NCBI GenBank assembly: GCA_004020645.1
Contig: SAQL01000020.1
Location: 1 to 64,000, forward strand
Source of the DNA: Mesorhizobium sp.
Lineage (GTDB): Bacteria > Pseudomonadota > Alphaproteobacteria > Rhizobiales > Rhizobiaceae
Direction: 5' to 3'
Length of the DNA: 64,000 nt
A model generated the notes under the pieces. The model made no database searches. It worked only from the letters and a program-made list of their open reading frames with translations, and had not been told where the DNA came from. Positions 16,752 to 25,767 of this stretch are shown in pieces (the first letter of the stretch is position 1; each line of letters begins with the position of its first letter). The position numbers and the translations under genes are program-made.

Positions 16752-17576
16752 GTGCAAAACGATCCGTTCCGCATTCGCGACCATGTCGCCGATTTCGACA
16801 AAATCGTCCAGGACATCGTTCACCGCAGCGAGGCCGTCCGCGCAACCATCCCGATGGCTGCGGACGTGGCCTATGGACCGGATCAGACCGAAACCGTGGA
16901 CCTGTTCTTTCCCTCGGGCAAAAGAAGCGGCCTGCCGGTGCATATGTTTATCCATGGCGGCTACTGGAGAATGTTCTCCAAGCGCGACTACTCATACGTC
17001 GCAACGACGATTACCCAGGCCGGTGCCATTGCCGTCATCGTCGACTATGCTCTGATGCCCAAGGTCAGGATGGCTACGATCGTCGAGCAGGTGCGACGCG
17101 CCAAGCAGTGGGTTCTGGACAATATCCATGACTGGGGCGGAGACCCCGCAAACCTGACTGTCAGCGGCCATTCTGCCGGAGCACATCTTTCAACGTTTCT
17201 GTTCAACAGCGAGAATACCCCTTCCAATGTGCGGGCAGCTCTTCTGCTCGGCGGGCTCTACGATTTGAAACCGCTCCAGAACTCCTTTCTCGCCAACGAG
17301 ATTGGAATCACCGATGCGGAAGTCGCCATGCTTACACCTCTTGCCTATCGGCATGATCCTCAAACCAAGGCGACGGTTCTGGTCGGAGCCAATGAGACGC
17401 CGCCTTTCCATCAGCAAGCAGATCGATTCAAAGAGCACCTGCTGCAGCAGGGTTCGCCAGTAACGTCGCTTGTTCTCACGAACCGCAACCACATGGACAG
17501 TGTCAGAGATCTCGGCGTGCCTGAGAGCCAGGCGGGTGATTGCCTGACGAAACTGATTGCCAACGACAGCCGCTAA
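16752..17576 (+). CDS. Alpha/beta hydrolase, arylformamidase/esterase-like
   Basis: A 274-residue alpha/beta hydrolase of the carboxylesterase/kynurenine-formamidase type. It has the oxyanion motif HGGYW and the nucleophile elbow SGHSAGAH; the histidine in NRNHMDSV is the likely triad base. The start is GTG, with GGAGGAAGA immediately upstream and no nearby ATG. It follows the aldehyde dehydrogenase by 11 bp and so belongs to the GntR-controlled operon. It may hydrolyse an ester, lactone or formamide to release the substrate for the two dehydrogenases. It is convergent with fhcC. Confidence 0.75.
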   Translation: MQNDPFRIRDHVADFDKIVQDIVHRSEAVRATIPMAADVAYGPDQTETVDLFFPSGKRSGLPVHMFIHGGYWRMFSKRDYSYVATTITQAGAIAVIVDYALMPKVRMATIVEQVRRAKQWVLDNIHDWGGDPANLTVSGHSAGAHLSTFLFNSENTPSNVRAALLLGGLYDLKPLQNSFLANEIGITDAEVAMLTPLAYRHDPQTKATVLVGANETPPFHQQADRFKEHLLQQGSPVTSLVLTNRNHMDSVRDLGVPESQAGDCLTKLIANDSR

Positions 17577-17635
17577 CCCTCCCCGCAGACATACCGGCCA
17601 TGGCGGCTTAACCGCAATGCCGTCTGCCGAACGCC

Positions 17636-18445
17636 TCAGCGAGGGAAAAGAATCTCACCCATTCCAAGCACCGCATTGTCACCACCATATTTCTGCGGCG
17701 CGATGCCCAGAAGCGGCCGTTTCAAAATACCTTCGGCGATCAGATGGCGATCGATGATGGCGGCGAAGACGCTTTCCGGGGCGCCGCATTCGACGAAGCT
17801 CGGCGACAGGCTTTTCGGCGCGCGATCGAGGAGGATCGAACCGCGGCGCATCAGATAGCCGGGCATTTCGCCGCTGCCGCCGGCCACCACCAGCGTGCCG
17901 GCGATCATGCGGCTGCCGGCATTGTCGCCTGAACCTTTCAGCACCGCGATCAGGCCGCGCCGCATGCGGTCGGCGGCAAAACCGCCCGCTTTGCCCCTGA
18001 CGATCAGCACGCCGCCATTCATGCCGGCCAGCTCCCCGGCGAGCGGCGCGCCAAGGTGATCACCGGCGTTGCCTGTTATTTCAAGCCTGCCGCCGCGCAT
18101 GCCGGAGCCGGCGTGCGGACCTGCATTGCCTTCGATCGTGAGCGTGCCGCCACGCATGGCGCGCCCGGCCTGGGCGCCGGCATTACCGACGACGCGAACC
18201 GAACCGCCCCGCATGCCTTCCGCCACGCGGTCGAGGCGCGTGCTTCCACCTTCGAACACGATGTCGAGCGGATCGTTGCCGGCGACGCGAAAGATATCGC
18301 CGACCTCCGATCCATGCTTTGATATGCCGATCTGGATTTTCTCGATGTCGCGCCTTTCGATCCCGGCAAGCCGCTCCGGCGTCAGCGGCGACAGATCAAG
18401 GCGCTCGGGCGGCTCGGCGACAAGGGTGAAGGTCAGCGCTTTCAC
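17636..18445 (-). CDS. fhcC: Formyltransferase/hydrolase complex subunit C (FhcC)
   Basis: A 269-residue beta-helix protein, homologous to subunit C of archaeal formylmethanofuran dehydrogenase and to the GXGXG domain of glutamate synthase. The repeating GXXMRGG pattern (RAMRGGTLTIEGNAG, GSGMRGGRLEITGNAG, and others) spans about residues 75-200. In methylotrophs FhcABCD transfers the formyl group from H4MPT to methylofuran and releases formate. The start overlaps the fhcD stop by 4 bp (ATGA). Last gene of fhcBADC. Confidence 0.95.
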   Translation of the reverse strand: MKALTFTLVAEPPERLDLSPLTPERLAGIERRDIEKIQIGISKHGSEVGDIFRVAGNDPLDIVFEGGSTRLDRVAEGMRGGSVRVVGNAGAQAGRAMRGGTLTIEGNAGPHAGSGMRGGRLEITGNAGDHLGAPLAGELAGMNGGVLIVRGKAGGFAADRMRRGLIAVLKGSGDNAGSRMIAGTLVVAGGSGEMPGYLMRRGSILLDRAPKSLSPSFVECGAPESVFAAIIDRHLIAEGILKRPLLGIAPQKYGGDNAVLGMGEILFPR

Positions 18446-19350
18446 GGCAGCATATCCTTCAGCGAATAGATGAACTTGCCGAGTTTGCCGCCGTAATTGC
18501 CGGCGCTTATGCGAACCGCGCCTCGCTTCGGCCCAAGCTCGATGACGGCCTTGATGCCGGCCTTCATCGCGGCGGCAACGGCATCGTTGGTCTCGCCATC
18601 GATGACGATTTCCAGGACGGCGTTGATGTCGGAACCGAGTTCACTCCTGACAACACCGCGCAGTGTCGGCGCGTAGGCTTCGTTGGCCGAGGCGATCATG
18701 CCCTTGTATTTACCACCGATCTTGGAACCCGAACGGGCGATGCCGCCCGGAAACGGCACGATCGCGCCCGGCACCAGGCCGATGGCGGCAACCGCGGCCT
18801 CGGCGGCGACCAAGGCCTTGGCGCTGCTTTCAGCCATGACGAAGAAATTGCCGCCGCCGACGGCACCCTTCGTCAGCCCGGTCGTCGCCTCGCACAGGAA
18901 TTCGCCGTCCATGACGGGGACGCGCCAAAAATGCCTGCCGCCGATTTTCTTGGAGATCTGCCAGCCGTCGCCAAAATAACGCAGCGCCGAACCGAGCTTC
19001 AACTCGGCGCTGCCCTCCAGTCCGGCGAAGCAGGCGGAACCCGGCGAGGTCAAGACACACTGGCCGACGCGATTGAGCAGTTGTTTCTGCAACTCGTCTG
19101 TTCCCATCGCAAAGATCATCACGCGGCAGCCGGGCCGGCCATCCGGCGTCGCCGATGGCGGCAGTTCGACATCGATTGCCGCTTCGCAGCCGCAGCCGAT
19201 CACCGAGGTGGCAAAGCCGGTCATCGTGATCGCCGCCTGGCGGGCCCATTTCCGGTTCGGCGCGGTGATGATGATGGCGGTCGCGCGCATGCCGAAGGCC
19301 TCGGCGAAGGTATCGTCGATCACTATGCCATTTACGCTCACGTTCGGCAT
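18442..19350 (-). CDS. fhcD: Formylmethanofuran:H4MPT formyltransferase subunit (FhcD)
   Basis: A 302-residue homologue of archaeal Ftr. It starts MPNVSVNGIVIDDTFAEAFGM and includes TMTGFATSVIGCGCEAAID, FCD-type block FAGLEGSAELKLG, and GGGNFFVMAESSAKALVAAE. It catalyses formyl transfer between H4MPT and the furan cofactor. The start at 19350 lies within the end of fhcA (13-bp overlap); the same frame is open much further upstream across fhcA, but homology starts here. Confidence 0.95.
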   Translation of the reverse strand: MPNVSVNGIVIDDTFAEAFGMRATAIIITAPNRKWARQAAITMTGFATSVIGCGCEAAIDVELPPSATPDGRPGCRVMIFAMGTDELQKQLLNRVGQCVLTSPGSACFAGLEGSAELKLGSALRYFGDGWQISKKIGGRHFWRVPVMDGEFLCEATTGLTKGAVGGGNFFVMAESSAKALVAAEAAVAAIGLVPGAIVPFPGGIARSGSKIGGKYKGMIASANEAYAPTLRGVVRSELGSDINAVLEIVIDGETNDAVAAAMKAGIKAVIELGPKRGAVRISAGNYGGKLGKFIYSLKDMLP

Positions 19351-20969
19351 GCAACCTCGCCGAATGGCTGTTCGCGCGCGATCGCGGAATCCGGGAAATT
19401 GAACCAGTCCAGCGACAGGCCGTAGCGCTGCTGGTGATAATCCTCCAGGCGCCGCACCATCGCCTTGTCCGGCGACGGATTGAGCCTGAGCGCCTTGCCC
19501 CAGCGGTAATGGGTGATCTCTCCATCCTGCACGACGAGATCGCCATCCTTGAAGACGTACGCCGCCTGCCCCAGCATTTTCGCTATGCTCCAGTTCCTGC
19601 GGTAGACAGCAATATCGGCGATAGCGCCGGCGCCGAGATGGCCCCGGTCTGACAGCCCGAGCAGCTTGGCTGGGGCCGCGCGCGTCATGATGGCGATTTC
19701 CTCGAACGTGTATTCGCGGTCGACTGCGGCCAGGGTGGAGAGCGCCATGGCGGATTTTGGAAGTCCGGCAATCATTTCGGTGCGCGCTTCCCGGCTCATC
19801 AGCAGCTCGAACAGGGCTGGATAGGCGGTAAAGGGCGCGCCGTTGGGATGATCGGTGGTGAAGAAGACACGCCACGGATCGTCGATCAGCAGAAAAAGCT
19901 CGAGCCCGATCGCCCACTGCATCGTGCCATAGAAATCCTTGCCATAGCTGTAGGGCACGACGCCGCCGCCATTGCCGTCGCCGTCATGAATGACGGATTT
20001 TTTCGGCTGCGCACTGCCACGCGCCGAAAACTGCCGCATGACGTCGGAGGAGACGGTGACCGTCTGGCCGAACATCACCTGGCCGATATCGATGGTGACT
20101 TCCGGCGTCGCGTTAACCAGTTCGGCAAGGCGCGCCGCGGCCGACGAAAACCTGCGCTTGCCTTCCGTGCCATAGCCGTAGAACTGGAGATGGGCGAGGT
20201 GCAGCGGCAATCCTTCCGCCGCCGCGATCGTCGCGGCCGCCGTGTCCGCCGATCCGGGGCTGCCCAGATTGTTGCAATGGACATGCAGAGGATGCGGGAC
20301 GCCAAGGCTGTCGACGGCCGCCTGTAGCGTCTTGACGATCTTGCGCGAGCTGACGCCATAGGAAGGCACCACATCGTCCAGCGAGAAGGTGCGGACGTTT
20401 TCCTTGAAGGCGGCCGCCGCACCGGCGTTGATCACCTTGACCCCGAGCGCCCGCGTCGAGGCGACTGTCCAGGCGACATAGTCCTCGATCATTTGGGACG
20501 AAGCGTCGTCGCGGATCATCGACAGCAGGAAATCATCGTTGCCGAGAATGGCGAGCGTCGCCTTGTCGATGATCGGGATATCGGCCAGTTCGAGATGGGT
20601 GTGAAGTGCGGCTCCCGGCGACATCGCCGGCTCGACCACCGTGGTGAAACCCATCTTGGCGTAGAGGCAGCCGGTCTGGAAGGTCGACCAGCCGGCGTTG
20701 GAGAGCGGCGTCGTCGCCGGCCGCGCCTGGTGCGCCGCATGCTGCTCGGGCAGGAGCAGCCGTGCCGTATTCACGTTGCCGCCGCCGATGTGGGAATGGA
20801 TATCGATGGCGCCCGCCATGACGATGCAGCCGGCAGCGTCGATGGTCCGCTCGGCAGCGCCACCCGCCGGCGCCGCAACGATCTTGTCGTCCCTGATCCA
20901 GAGGTCGCCCTTGCCGAGACGTCCGTTGACGGGATCGATGATGTCGCCGCCGGCAATTTTCGTCAGCAT
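19338..20969 (-). CDS. fhcA: Formyltransferase/hydrolase complex subunit A (FhcA), amidohydrolase fold
   Basis: A 543-residue homologue of formylmethanofuran dehydrogenase subunit A. In aerobic methylotrophs FhcA hydrolyses the formyl-furan cofactor to formate. Likely zinc ligands are in DIHSHIGGGN, HVHCNNLGSPG and HLAHLQFYGYG, with a late aspartate in FFTTDHPNGAP. ATG at 20969 overlaps fhcB by 7 bp; a longer upstream frame (to 21380) crosses fhcB. Order is fhcB-A-D-C, all overlapping. Confidence 0.95.
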   Translation of the reverse strand: MLTKIAGGDIIDPVNGRLGKGDLWIRDDKIVAAPAGGAAERTIDAAGCIVMAGAIDIHSHIGGGNVNTARLLLPEQHAAHQARPATTPLSNAGWSTFQTGCLYAKMGFTTVVEPAMSPGAALHTHLELADIPIIDKATLAILGNDDFLLSMIRDDASSQMIEDYVAWTVASTRALGVKVINAGAAAAFKENVRTFSLDDVVPSYGVSSRKIVKTLQAAVDSLGVPHPLHVHCNNLGSPGSADTAAATIAAAEGLPLHLAHLQFYGYGTEGKRRFSSAAARLAELVNATPEVTIDIGQVMFGQTVTVSSDVMRQFSARGSAQPKKSVIHDGDGNGGGVVPYSYGKDFYGTMQWAIGLELFLLIDDPWRVFFTTDHPNGAPFTAYPALFELLMSREARTEMIAGLPKSAMALSTLAAVDREYTFEEIAIMTRAAPAKLLGLSDRGHLGAGAIADIAVYRRNWSIAKMLGQAAYVFKDGDLVVQDGEITHYRWGKALRLNPSPDKAMVRRLEDYHQQRYGLSLDWFNFPDSAIAREQPFGEVACRT

Positions 20970-22078
20970 GGCAACGCGGCCTCGGCGGAGACATGACTGG
21001 CGACCAGGCGGATAACAGTCGCAGCGGAGGGCAGTTCGGACGCCGCTCGCGCATCGATCGACCGCAGCGAACCGGTGCGGCCGGAATAGACCACCGCCTC
21101 GTGATCGACGCCCGCTTCGCCAATGGCGATGGTGACAGCAGCACCCGCGATCGGCTCCTGCGTTTTCGCCAGCGCGATCAGCGCCATGCGGTTCTTTCTC
21201 GTCTGCTTCTTCTGCGGCTGCACAATTGAGGAGGAGATCCGCAGGTGCAGGTCGGCTTCGCCGGCAGCGATCATGCGCGCGACATCGTAACGCCAGGGGT
21301 CGAATTCCGGGAAGCCGCGCGCAAAGCCGGTGCGCAGCGGAAAACCCGTCATCCAGGTCGAGGCGAGCGCGCTTCCCCATCCGTTCTCGCTCGCCGGCAG
21401 ATGCAGGCCGGATGCGCGTGATTTGCGGTTGAGGTCAGTGATCAGTCCTTGCAGCATCTCAAGCGCCAGCCCTTCGGTTGCGTCGCCTGAAAACAGGAAA
21501 ACGGGAAAATGCGCAGCCTCCAGGGCTTTGGTGAAATCGTCGAAATTCGACACCGGCTGCGATGTCTGGCGCCCCTTCCACTGCGCCCTCAGAGCCGCCA
21601 GCGTCGCGCCGAGGCTTGCCTCGCCGCAGGATAGGAGCGTCGCCGTCCGCCCGTTGCTCAACGGCGGCGCGGACGTCCCGTTCGACCCGACCAGAAAGAT
21701 CTCGCGTTGATTCTTGGCTGAGAGGTCGGGGGCCGAGAGATCGGGAACCGTGGCTGAGAGTTCGCCGACAAATTCATGATGGATTTGCGGGAGTTCGCCG
21801 ACAATCACCACGACATCGGCGCGCCGGCGCGTCTCGCCGGGCGCAACGGTCATCGCGCCTTTGTCGGTAAAAAGCGCGGTCTCCCGGGAAACTACCGCGC
21901 CATCGACATGGTCGTATGCCGCGCCAACCCGCTCAGCCAGCGCGATCGCCGCCCTGGTGCCGTGTATATCCGTATCCAGGCTGAAAACCGGGCACCGGCT
22001 CGACCCCAACAACGCGGCGGCATGTGCAGCCGCGCGCTCGACCAGCGTTTCCCGGTTGCCGATCCAAGCAACCGCCAT
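20963..22078 (-). CDS. fhcB: Formyltransferase/hydrolase complex subunit B (FhcB)
   Basis: A 371-residue protein related to the molybdopterin subunit of formylmethanofuran dehydrogenase but, as in other bacterial FhcB proteins, apparently without iron-sulfur or Mo/W ligands. It starts MAVAWIGNRETLVERAAAHA. A PDLSA motif is repeated at about residues 111-120, encoded by a 15-bp tandem duplication, and is probably a surface loop. First gene of fhcBADC, with 118 bp to the pterin dehydratase-like gene upstream. Confidence 0.92.
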   Translation of the reverse strand: MAVAWIGNRETLVERAAAHAAALLGSSRCPVFSLDTDIHGTRAAIALAERVGAAYDHVDGAVVSRETALFTDKGAMTVAPGETRRRADVVVIVGELPQIHHEFVGELSATVPDLSAPDLSAKNQREIFLVGSNGTSAPPLSNGRTATLLSCGEASLGATLAALRAQWKGRQTSQPVSNFDDFTKALEAAHFPVFLFSGDATEGLALEMLQGLITDLNRKSRASGLHLPASENGWGSALASTWMTGFPLRTGFARGFPEFDPWRYDVARMIAAGEADLHLRISSSIVQPQKKQTRKNRMALIALAKTQEPIAGAAVTIAIGEAGVDHEAVVYSGRTGSLRSIDARAASELPSAATVIRLVASHVSAEAALPC

Positions 22079-22196
22079 TCACTACGCTACTTTCTGGTGC
22101 CAGCCTGATCCTAGACGAAACTGGATTGGCCGTGAACCCCGCCTGTCAGCAGATTAGCGAATGTTTTCATGCGCTATCAACAAATTCCGACCCCGC

Positions 22197-22577
22197 TTAG
22201 TCATATTTGATGTAGGCGAAGCGCTGATCGGTCGGCGGGGTGCCTTCCAGCGCGCCGCCTTCCCGGGCCGGCTGCCACTGCACGACATCCTCGATCTTTT
22301 TGGCCAGCTCGAAGTCTTTGTCGGTGATGCCCTTCGCTGCATGGTTCATCAGGCGCACCTCGACCCAGGCATAGGACGCCGTGATATCGGGATGGTGCCA
22401 CGCCGCCTCGGCGAGGTGGCCAACCGTGTTGATGACCATCAGTGTCGATTTCCAGCTATGGGTCTTGTATTTGCGCCGGATCCAGCCGTTCTCGTAATAC
22501 CATTTCGGCAGCTCCTTCTCGAGCCGATCGGCAATCTCGGCTTCCGAATAGACTTTTTCCTTAGCTGTCTCGCTCAT
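22197..22577 (-). CDS. Pterin-4a-carbinolamine dehydratase homologue
   Basis: A 126-residue protein of the PCD/PhhB family. The histidine motif appears as HHPDITASYAWVEVRL, with NHAAKGITDKDFELAKKIE following, and the C-terminus is extended compared with classical PhhB (about 100 residues). Homologues recur in bacterial H4MPT clusters without a proven role. I choose the ATG at 22577 because GGAGG lies 6 nt upstream. It is on the fhc strand and may be cotranscribed; it is divergent from beta-RFAP synthase. Confidence 0.85.
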   Translation of the reverse strand: MSETAKEKVYSEAEIADRLEKELPKWYYENGWIRRKYKTHSWKSTLMVINTVGHLAEAAWHHPDITASYAWVEVRLMNHAAKGITDKDFELAKKIEDVVQWQPAREGGALEGTPPTDQRFAYIKYD

Positions 22578-22737
22578 CTCGACCTCCGCGAATTGCCCGG
22601 TCCGTTGTCGCGCCGGGGCCAAAAGAAGATAAAACGAATGCACTCTCTCCGGCTTGCCCCTTCGACGAAAACAGCTATCATGGCGACGGGCACCTAAACT
22701 TCCATGATGCGTCTATGATGCACCCATCGGGGGGTAG

Positions 22738-23706
22738 ATGTCGAATTCTGTTACCATACGAGTGCCCGCCCGCCTGCATCTTGGCTTCCTCGATCTCAAT
22801 GGCGATACTGGACGTCGCTTTGGCAGCGTCGGGTTACCCCTGAGCGAACCCGAAACCGTCGTCACCCTGTCGCGGTCCAGCGAGACCATCGTCGAAGGCC
22901 CCGAGAGCCGGCGCGCCGGCGAGCATTTGTCGACGCTCTGCAGTCATCTCGGCATTCGCGGCCAGCACCGTCTGGTGGTCGAACAGTCGATCCCGAGCCA
23001 TGCCGGCCTGGGCTCCGGCACGCAGATCGCCCTAGCCGTCGCCGCGGCGCTGCGCACGCTCCACAAACTGCCTCTCGATATCGGCGGCGACGCGACCCTG
23101 CTCGATCGCGGCGGCCGATCCGGCATCGGCATCGCCAGTTTCGAAAGCGGTGGTGTCATTGTCGACGCCGGCAAGGATGACAGCGGCAGGCCGCCGCCGG
23201 TGGTGGCGCGATTGCCGTTTCCGGAACAGTGGCGCGCCATCCTGATCCTCGACCATGGCGGGCATGGACTGCATGGCGATGCCGAGATCGCGGCGTTTCG
23301 TTCGCTGCCGCCCTTCCCCGCGTCCGGCAGCGGTGAGATCTGCCGGCGGGTGTTGATGGGCATCATGCCGGCTTTGGTCGAGCACGACCTTCCAGCCTTC
23401 GGCGCCGCCGTCGCCGCGATCCAGATGCTGATCGGCACCCATTTCGCCCCGGCGCAGGGTGGCGTGTTCACCTCAAAGCGGGTCGAGAAGGTGGCCCACG
23501 GTCTCAATGAAGCAGGCGCCGTCGGCATCGGCCAGAGCTCGTGGGGACCAACAGGGTTTGCCTTCGCCCCATCGCAGGACGCTGCAGTCAGCTTCGTTAG
23601 CGCGGTTCAGCAGACAGTTAAAGACGACATCGAGATCAGGATCGTCAAAGGCAGGAATTCCGGCGCGAAGATCAGTTCGACCAAACTTGATCTCGTCGGC
23701 AGCTGA
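22738..23706 (+). CDS. Beta-ribofuranosylaminobenzene 5'-phosphate synthase
   Basis: A 322-residue GHMP-superfamily protein. Beta-RFAP synthase joins 4-hydroxybenzoate or p-aminobenzoate to phosphoribosyl pyrophosphate, the committing step of methanopterin synthesis. It starts with the family motif VRVPARLHLGFLDLNGDTGR (here TIRVPARLHLGF). The GHMP loop is PSHAGLGSGTQIALAVA, and RSGIGIASFESGGVIVDAG and GVGQSSWGPTGF-like GIGQSSWGPTGFAF are family signatures. First plus-strand gene of the cofactor operon leading to mtdB. Confidence 0.93.
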   Translation: MSNSVTIRVPARLHLGFLDLNGDTGRRFGSVGLPLSEPETVVTLSRSSETIVEGPESRRAGEHLSTLCSHLGIRGQHRLVVEQSIPSHAGLGSGTQIALAVAAALRTLHKLPLDIGGDATLLDRGGRSGIGIASFESGGVIVDAGKDDSGRPPPVVARLPFPEQWRAILILDHGGHGLHGDAEIAAFRSLPPFPASGSGEICRRVLMGIMPALVEHDLPAFGAAVAAIQMLIGTHFAPAQGGVFTSKRVEKVAHGLNEAGAVGIGQSSWGPTGFAFAPSQDAAVSFVSAVQQTVKDDIEIRIVKGRNSGAKISSTKLDLVGS

Positions 23707-23747
23707 CAGCTGGGCAACACGATCAGGTTCAAGAAGAAAGGCGAGAA

Positions 23748-24641
23748 ATGGCCCGCAAACACATCCTGCACATGCTGACTCCGTTGAAGCATATGAGCCC
23801 TTTCGACGTGAACATGGCTCTCGATGCAGGTTTCGACGCTGTCATCCCCTATGTCGATGTAAGCCTGGGAGAAGTGACAGGCCTCGTCCAGGACGCGATC
23901 TTCTCGCGCCCGCCCGATGCGGGCGTCGATACCGGCATTTTTATCGCCGGCAAGGATGCCTCGCTGGCGCTCGACATGTTCGACGCAGCGCGAAAAGCGA
24001 TGGTGCCGCCTTTCCAGGTTTCGGTATTCGCCGACCCGGCCGGCTCGTTCACCACGGCCGCGGCGATGGTGGCCAAGGTCGAAAAAGCGCTGGAGAAGAA
24101 ATTCGAGCGCGGGCTGAGGGACGCGAGGATCGCTGTTTTCGGCGCCACCGGCGTCGTCGGCTTCTGCACTGCCGTCATCGCGGCCAGGGAAGGCGCCCGG
24201 GTCACGCTTGTCGGTCATGACTGCATCGAAAGGGTCGAGCAGATCGCGGCCGAGATCAAAAGCCGTTTCAACATCGCCGTCGATGCGGCTGACGGATCGA
24301 GCGACGCCCGCAAGACGAAGCTGGTCGAGGCGAGCGAGGTGATCCTGGCGTGCGCCAAGGCCGGCGTCCAGGTGGTCTCAAAGGCCCAGTTGAAAGGCGA
24401 CGGTCTGCTCATTGCCGCCGACGTCAACGCGGTTCCGCCGGCCGGCATCGAAGGCGTGGCCGTCAATGCCAATGGCGATCCGCTCGAAGCGGCAAAAGCT
24501 GTCGGCATTGGTCCGCTTGCCATCGGCAATGTGAAATACAAGGTCGAATTCGGCCTCTTCAAAAGAATGATCGAAGCCGAAAAAACCATCACGCTCGATT
24601 TCCAGGAAGCATTTTCCCTTGCACGCGAAATCGCCAAATAA
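23748..24641 (+). CDS. mtdB: NAD(P)-dependent methylene-H4MPT dehydrogenase MtdB
   Basis: A 297-residue dehydrogenase that oxidises methylene-H4MPT to methenyl-H4MPT in the cytoplasm. It starts RKHILHMLTPLKHMSPFDVNMA. The nucleotide-binding glycine motif is VFGATGVVGFCTAVIAAREGA, and LIAADVNAVPPAGIEGV is a family block. The ATG at 23748 follows AAAGGCGAG. The end overlaps the next gene by 23 bp. MtdA-type proteins are related, but the H4MPT context favours MtdB. Confidence 0.94.
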   Translation: MARKHILHMLTPLKHMSPFDVNMALDAGFDAVIPYVDVSLGEVTGLVQDAIFSRPPDAGVDTGIFIAGKDASLALDMFDAARKAMVPPFQVSVFADPAGSFTTAAAMVAKVEKALEKKFERGLRDARIAVFGATGVVGFCTAVIAAREGARVTLVGHDCIERVEQIAAEIKSRFNIAVDAADGSSDARKTKLVEASEVILACAKAGVQVVSKAQLKGDGLLIAADVNAVPPAGIEGVAVNANGDPLEAAKAVGIGPLAIGNVKYKVEFGLFKRMIEAEKTITLDFQEAFSLAREIAK

Positions 24642-25767
24642 CGCCGAATCTCTATTGATCGCGGCGATTTCAGGCCGGGCGCTGGCTGCCGCTGCGCGCC
24701 GCGCCGGCTATCGTCCGCTGGTCGCCGATTTCTTTTGCGACACGGACACGGTCGCGCTTGCCGAACGCGCGACGATGCTGCCGGGCGACCTGCAAGGCGG
24801 CATCGACGGCGAGCGCATCATCGAGACGCTTCAGCAACTGGCAGGAGACGACCAGCCGGTCGCCATCGTCCTGGGTTCGGGCTTCGAGCGGATGACGGAG
24901 ACCGTCGATGAGATCGCGCGCCATTTTCCGCTCGCCGGCAATGGCGGCGGCGCGATCCGCAGGATCAAGGACCCGCAATTGCTGGCCGCCGATTGCGCCG
25001 AACTCGGCATTCCGCATCCGCAATTCCGATGGGACCCGCCGCCCGATCCGGAGAACTGGGTGGTCAAGACCGCGGGCGGCGCCGGCGGCGCGCATATCAG
25101 ACGGGCCGCCGGAGAAACCCCGGTATTACAGAGTCAGGCTCCTGGCGGCCGCTATTTCCAGCGCTTTGTTCCCGGCCGCAGCATCTCGGCCCTGTTCGTC
25201 GGCGACGGCCAAACCGCTGATATCGTCGGCTTCAGCCAACAATGGGCGTCCCCTGCCCCGGCGGCGCCCTATCGCTATGGCGGCGCCGTGCGGTTGAGAC
25301 GCTTCGATCGCAGACAGGCGGCGATGATCCGCGACTGGCTTTCAGGTCTGGCGCGCCGCGCCGGCCTGGTTGGATTGTGCAGCGCCGATCTCATTCGCGG
25401 ACCGGATGGCTACAAGCTCATCGAGATCAATCCGAGGCCCGGCGCCACGCTCGACATTTTCGACGATGCCGACGCGCCTTTGATCGAAGCGCATCTGCGC
25501 GCCGCTGCAGGCAGGGCCTACCAACTGCCGCGCTTCGTCGATTCGATGGCATCGATGGTGACCTATGCCGCGGCGCCGATCGCCCGGTTTCCATCGATTG
25601 CCTGGCCTGAATGGACTGCCGACCATCAGTCGCCCGGCACCCGTCTGATTGCTGGCGATCCTGTCTGCACCATCTTCGCGCGTGGTCCGAGCGCCGATCT
25701 GACCAGGCGGCTCATCAAGGGCCAAGCCAGCCGATTGCAGCACCAATGGGAAGGAGACCGGACATGA
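24619..25767 (+). CDS. ATP-grasp protein of the H4MPT cluster
   Basis: A 382-residue ATP-grasp ligase-like protein. The N-terminal domain starts LIAAISGRALAAAARRAG. The ATP-grasp core has NWVVKTAGGAGGAHIR and the metal-binding block YKLIEINPRPGATLDIFDD. Orthologues are conserved in methylotroph H4MPT clusters; a role in cofactor synthesis is likely, but the exact amide bond is unknown. The TTG start lies inside mtdB, with AGGAAG upstream; another TTG a few codons later is possible. It ends in an ATGA overlap with mch. Confidence 0.82.
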   Translation: MHAKSPNNAESLLIAAISGRALAAAARRAGYRPLVADFFCDTDTVALAERATMLPGDLQGGIDGERIIETLQQLAGDDQPVAIVLGSGFERMTETVDEIARHFPLAGNGGGAIRRIKDPQLLAADCAELGIPHPQFRWDPPPDPENWVVKTAGGAGGAHIRRAAGETPVLQSQAPGGRYFQRFVPGRSISALFVGDGQTADIVGFSQQWASPAPAAPYRYGGAVRLRRFDRRQAAMIRDWLSGLARRAGLVGLCSADLIRGPDGYKLIEINPRPGATLDIFDDADAPLIEAHLRAAAGRAYQLPRFVDSMASMVTYAAAPIARFPSIAWPEWTADHQSPGTRLIAGDPVCTIFARGPSADLTRRLIKGQASRLQHQWEGDRT

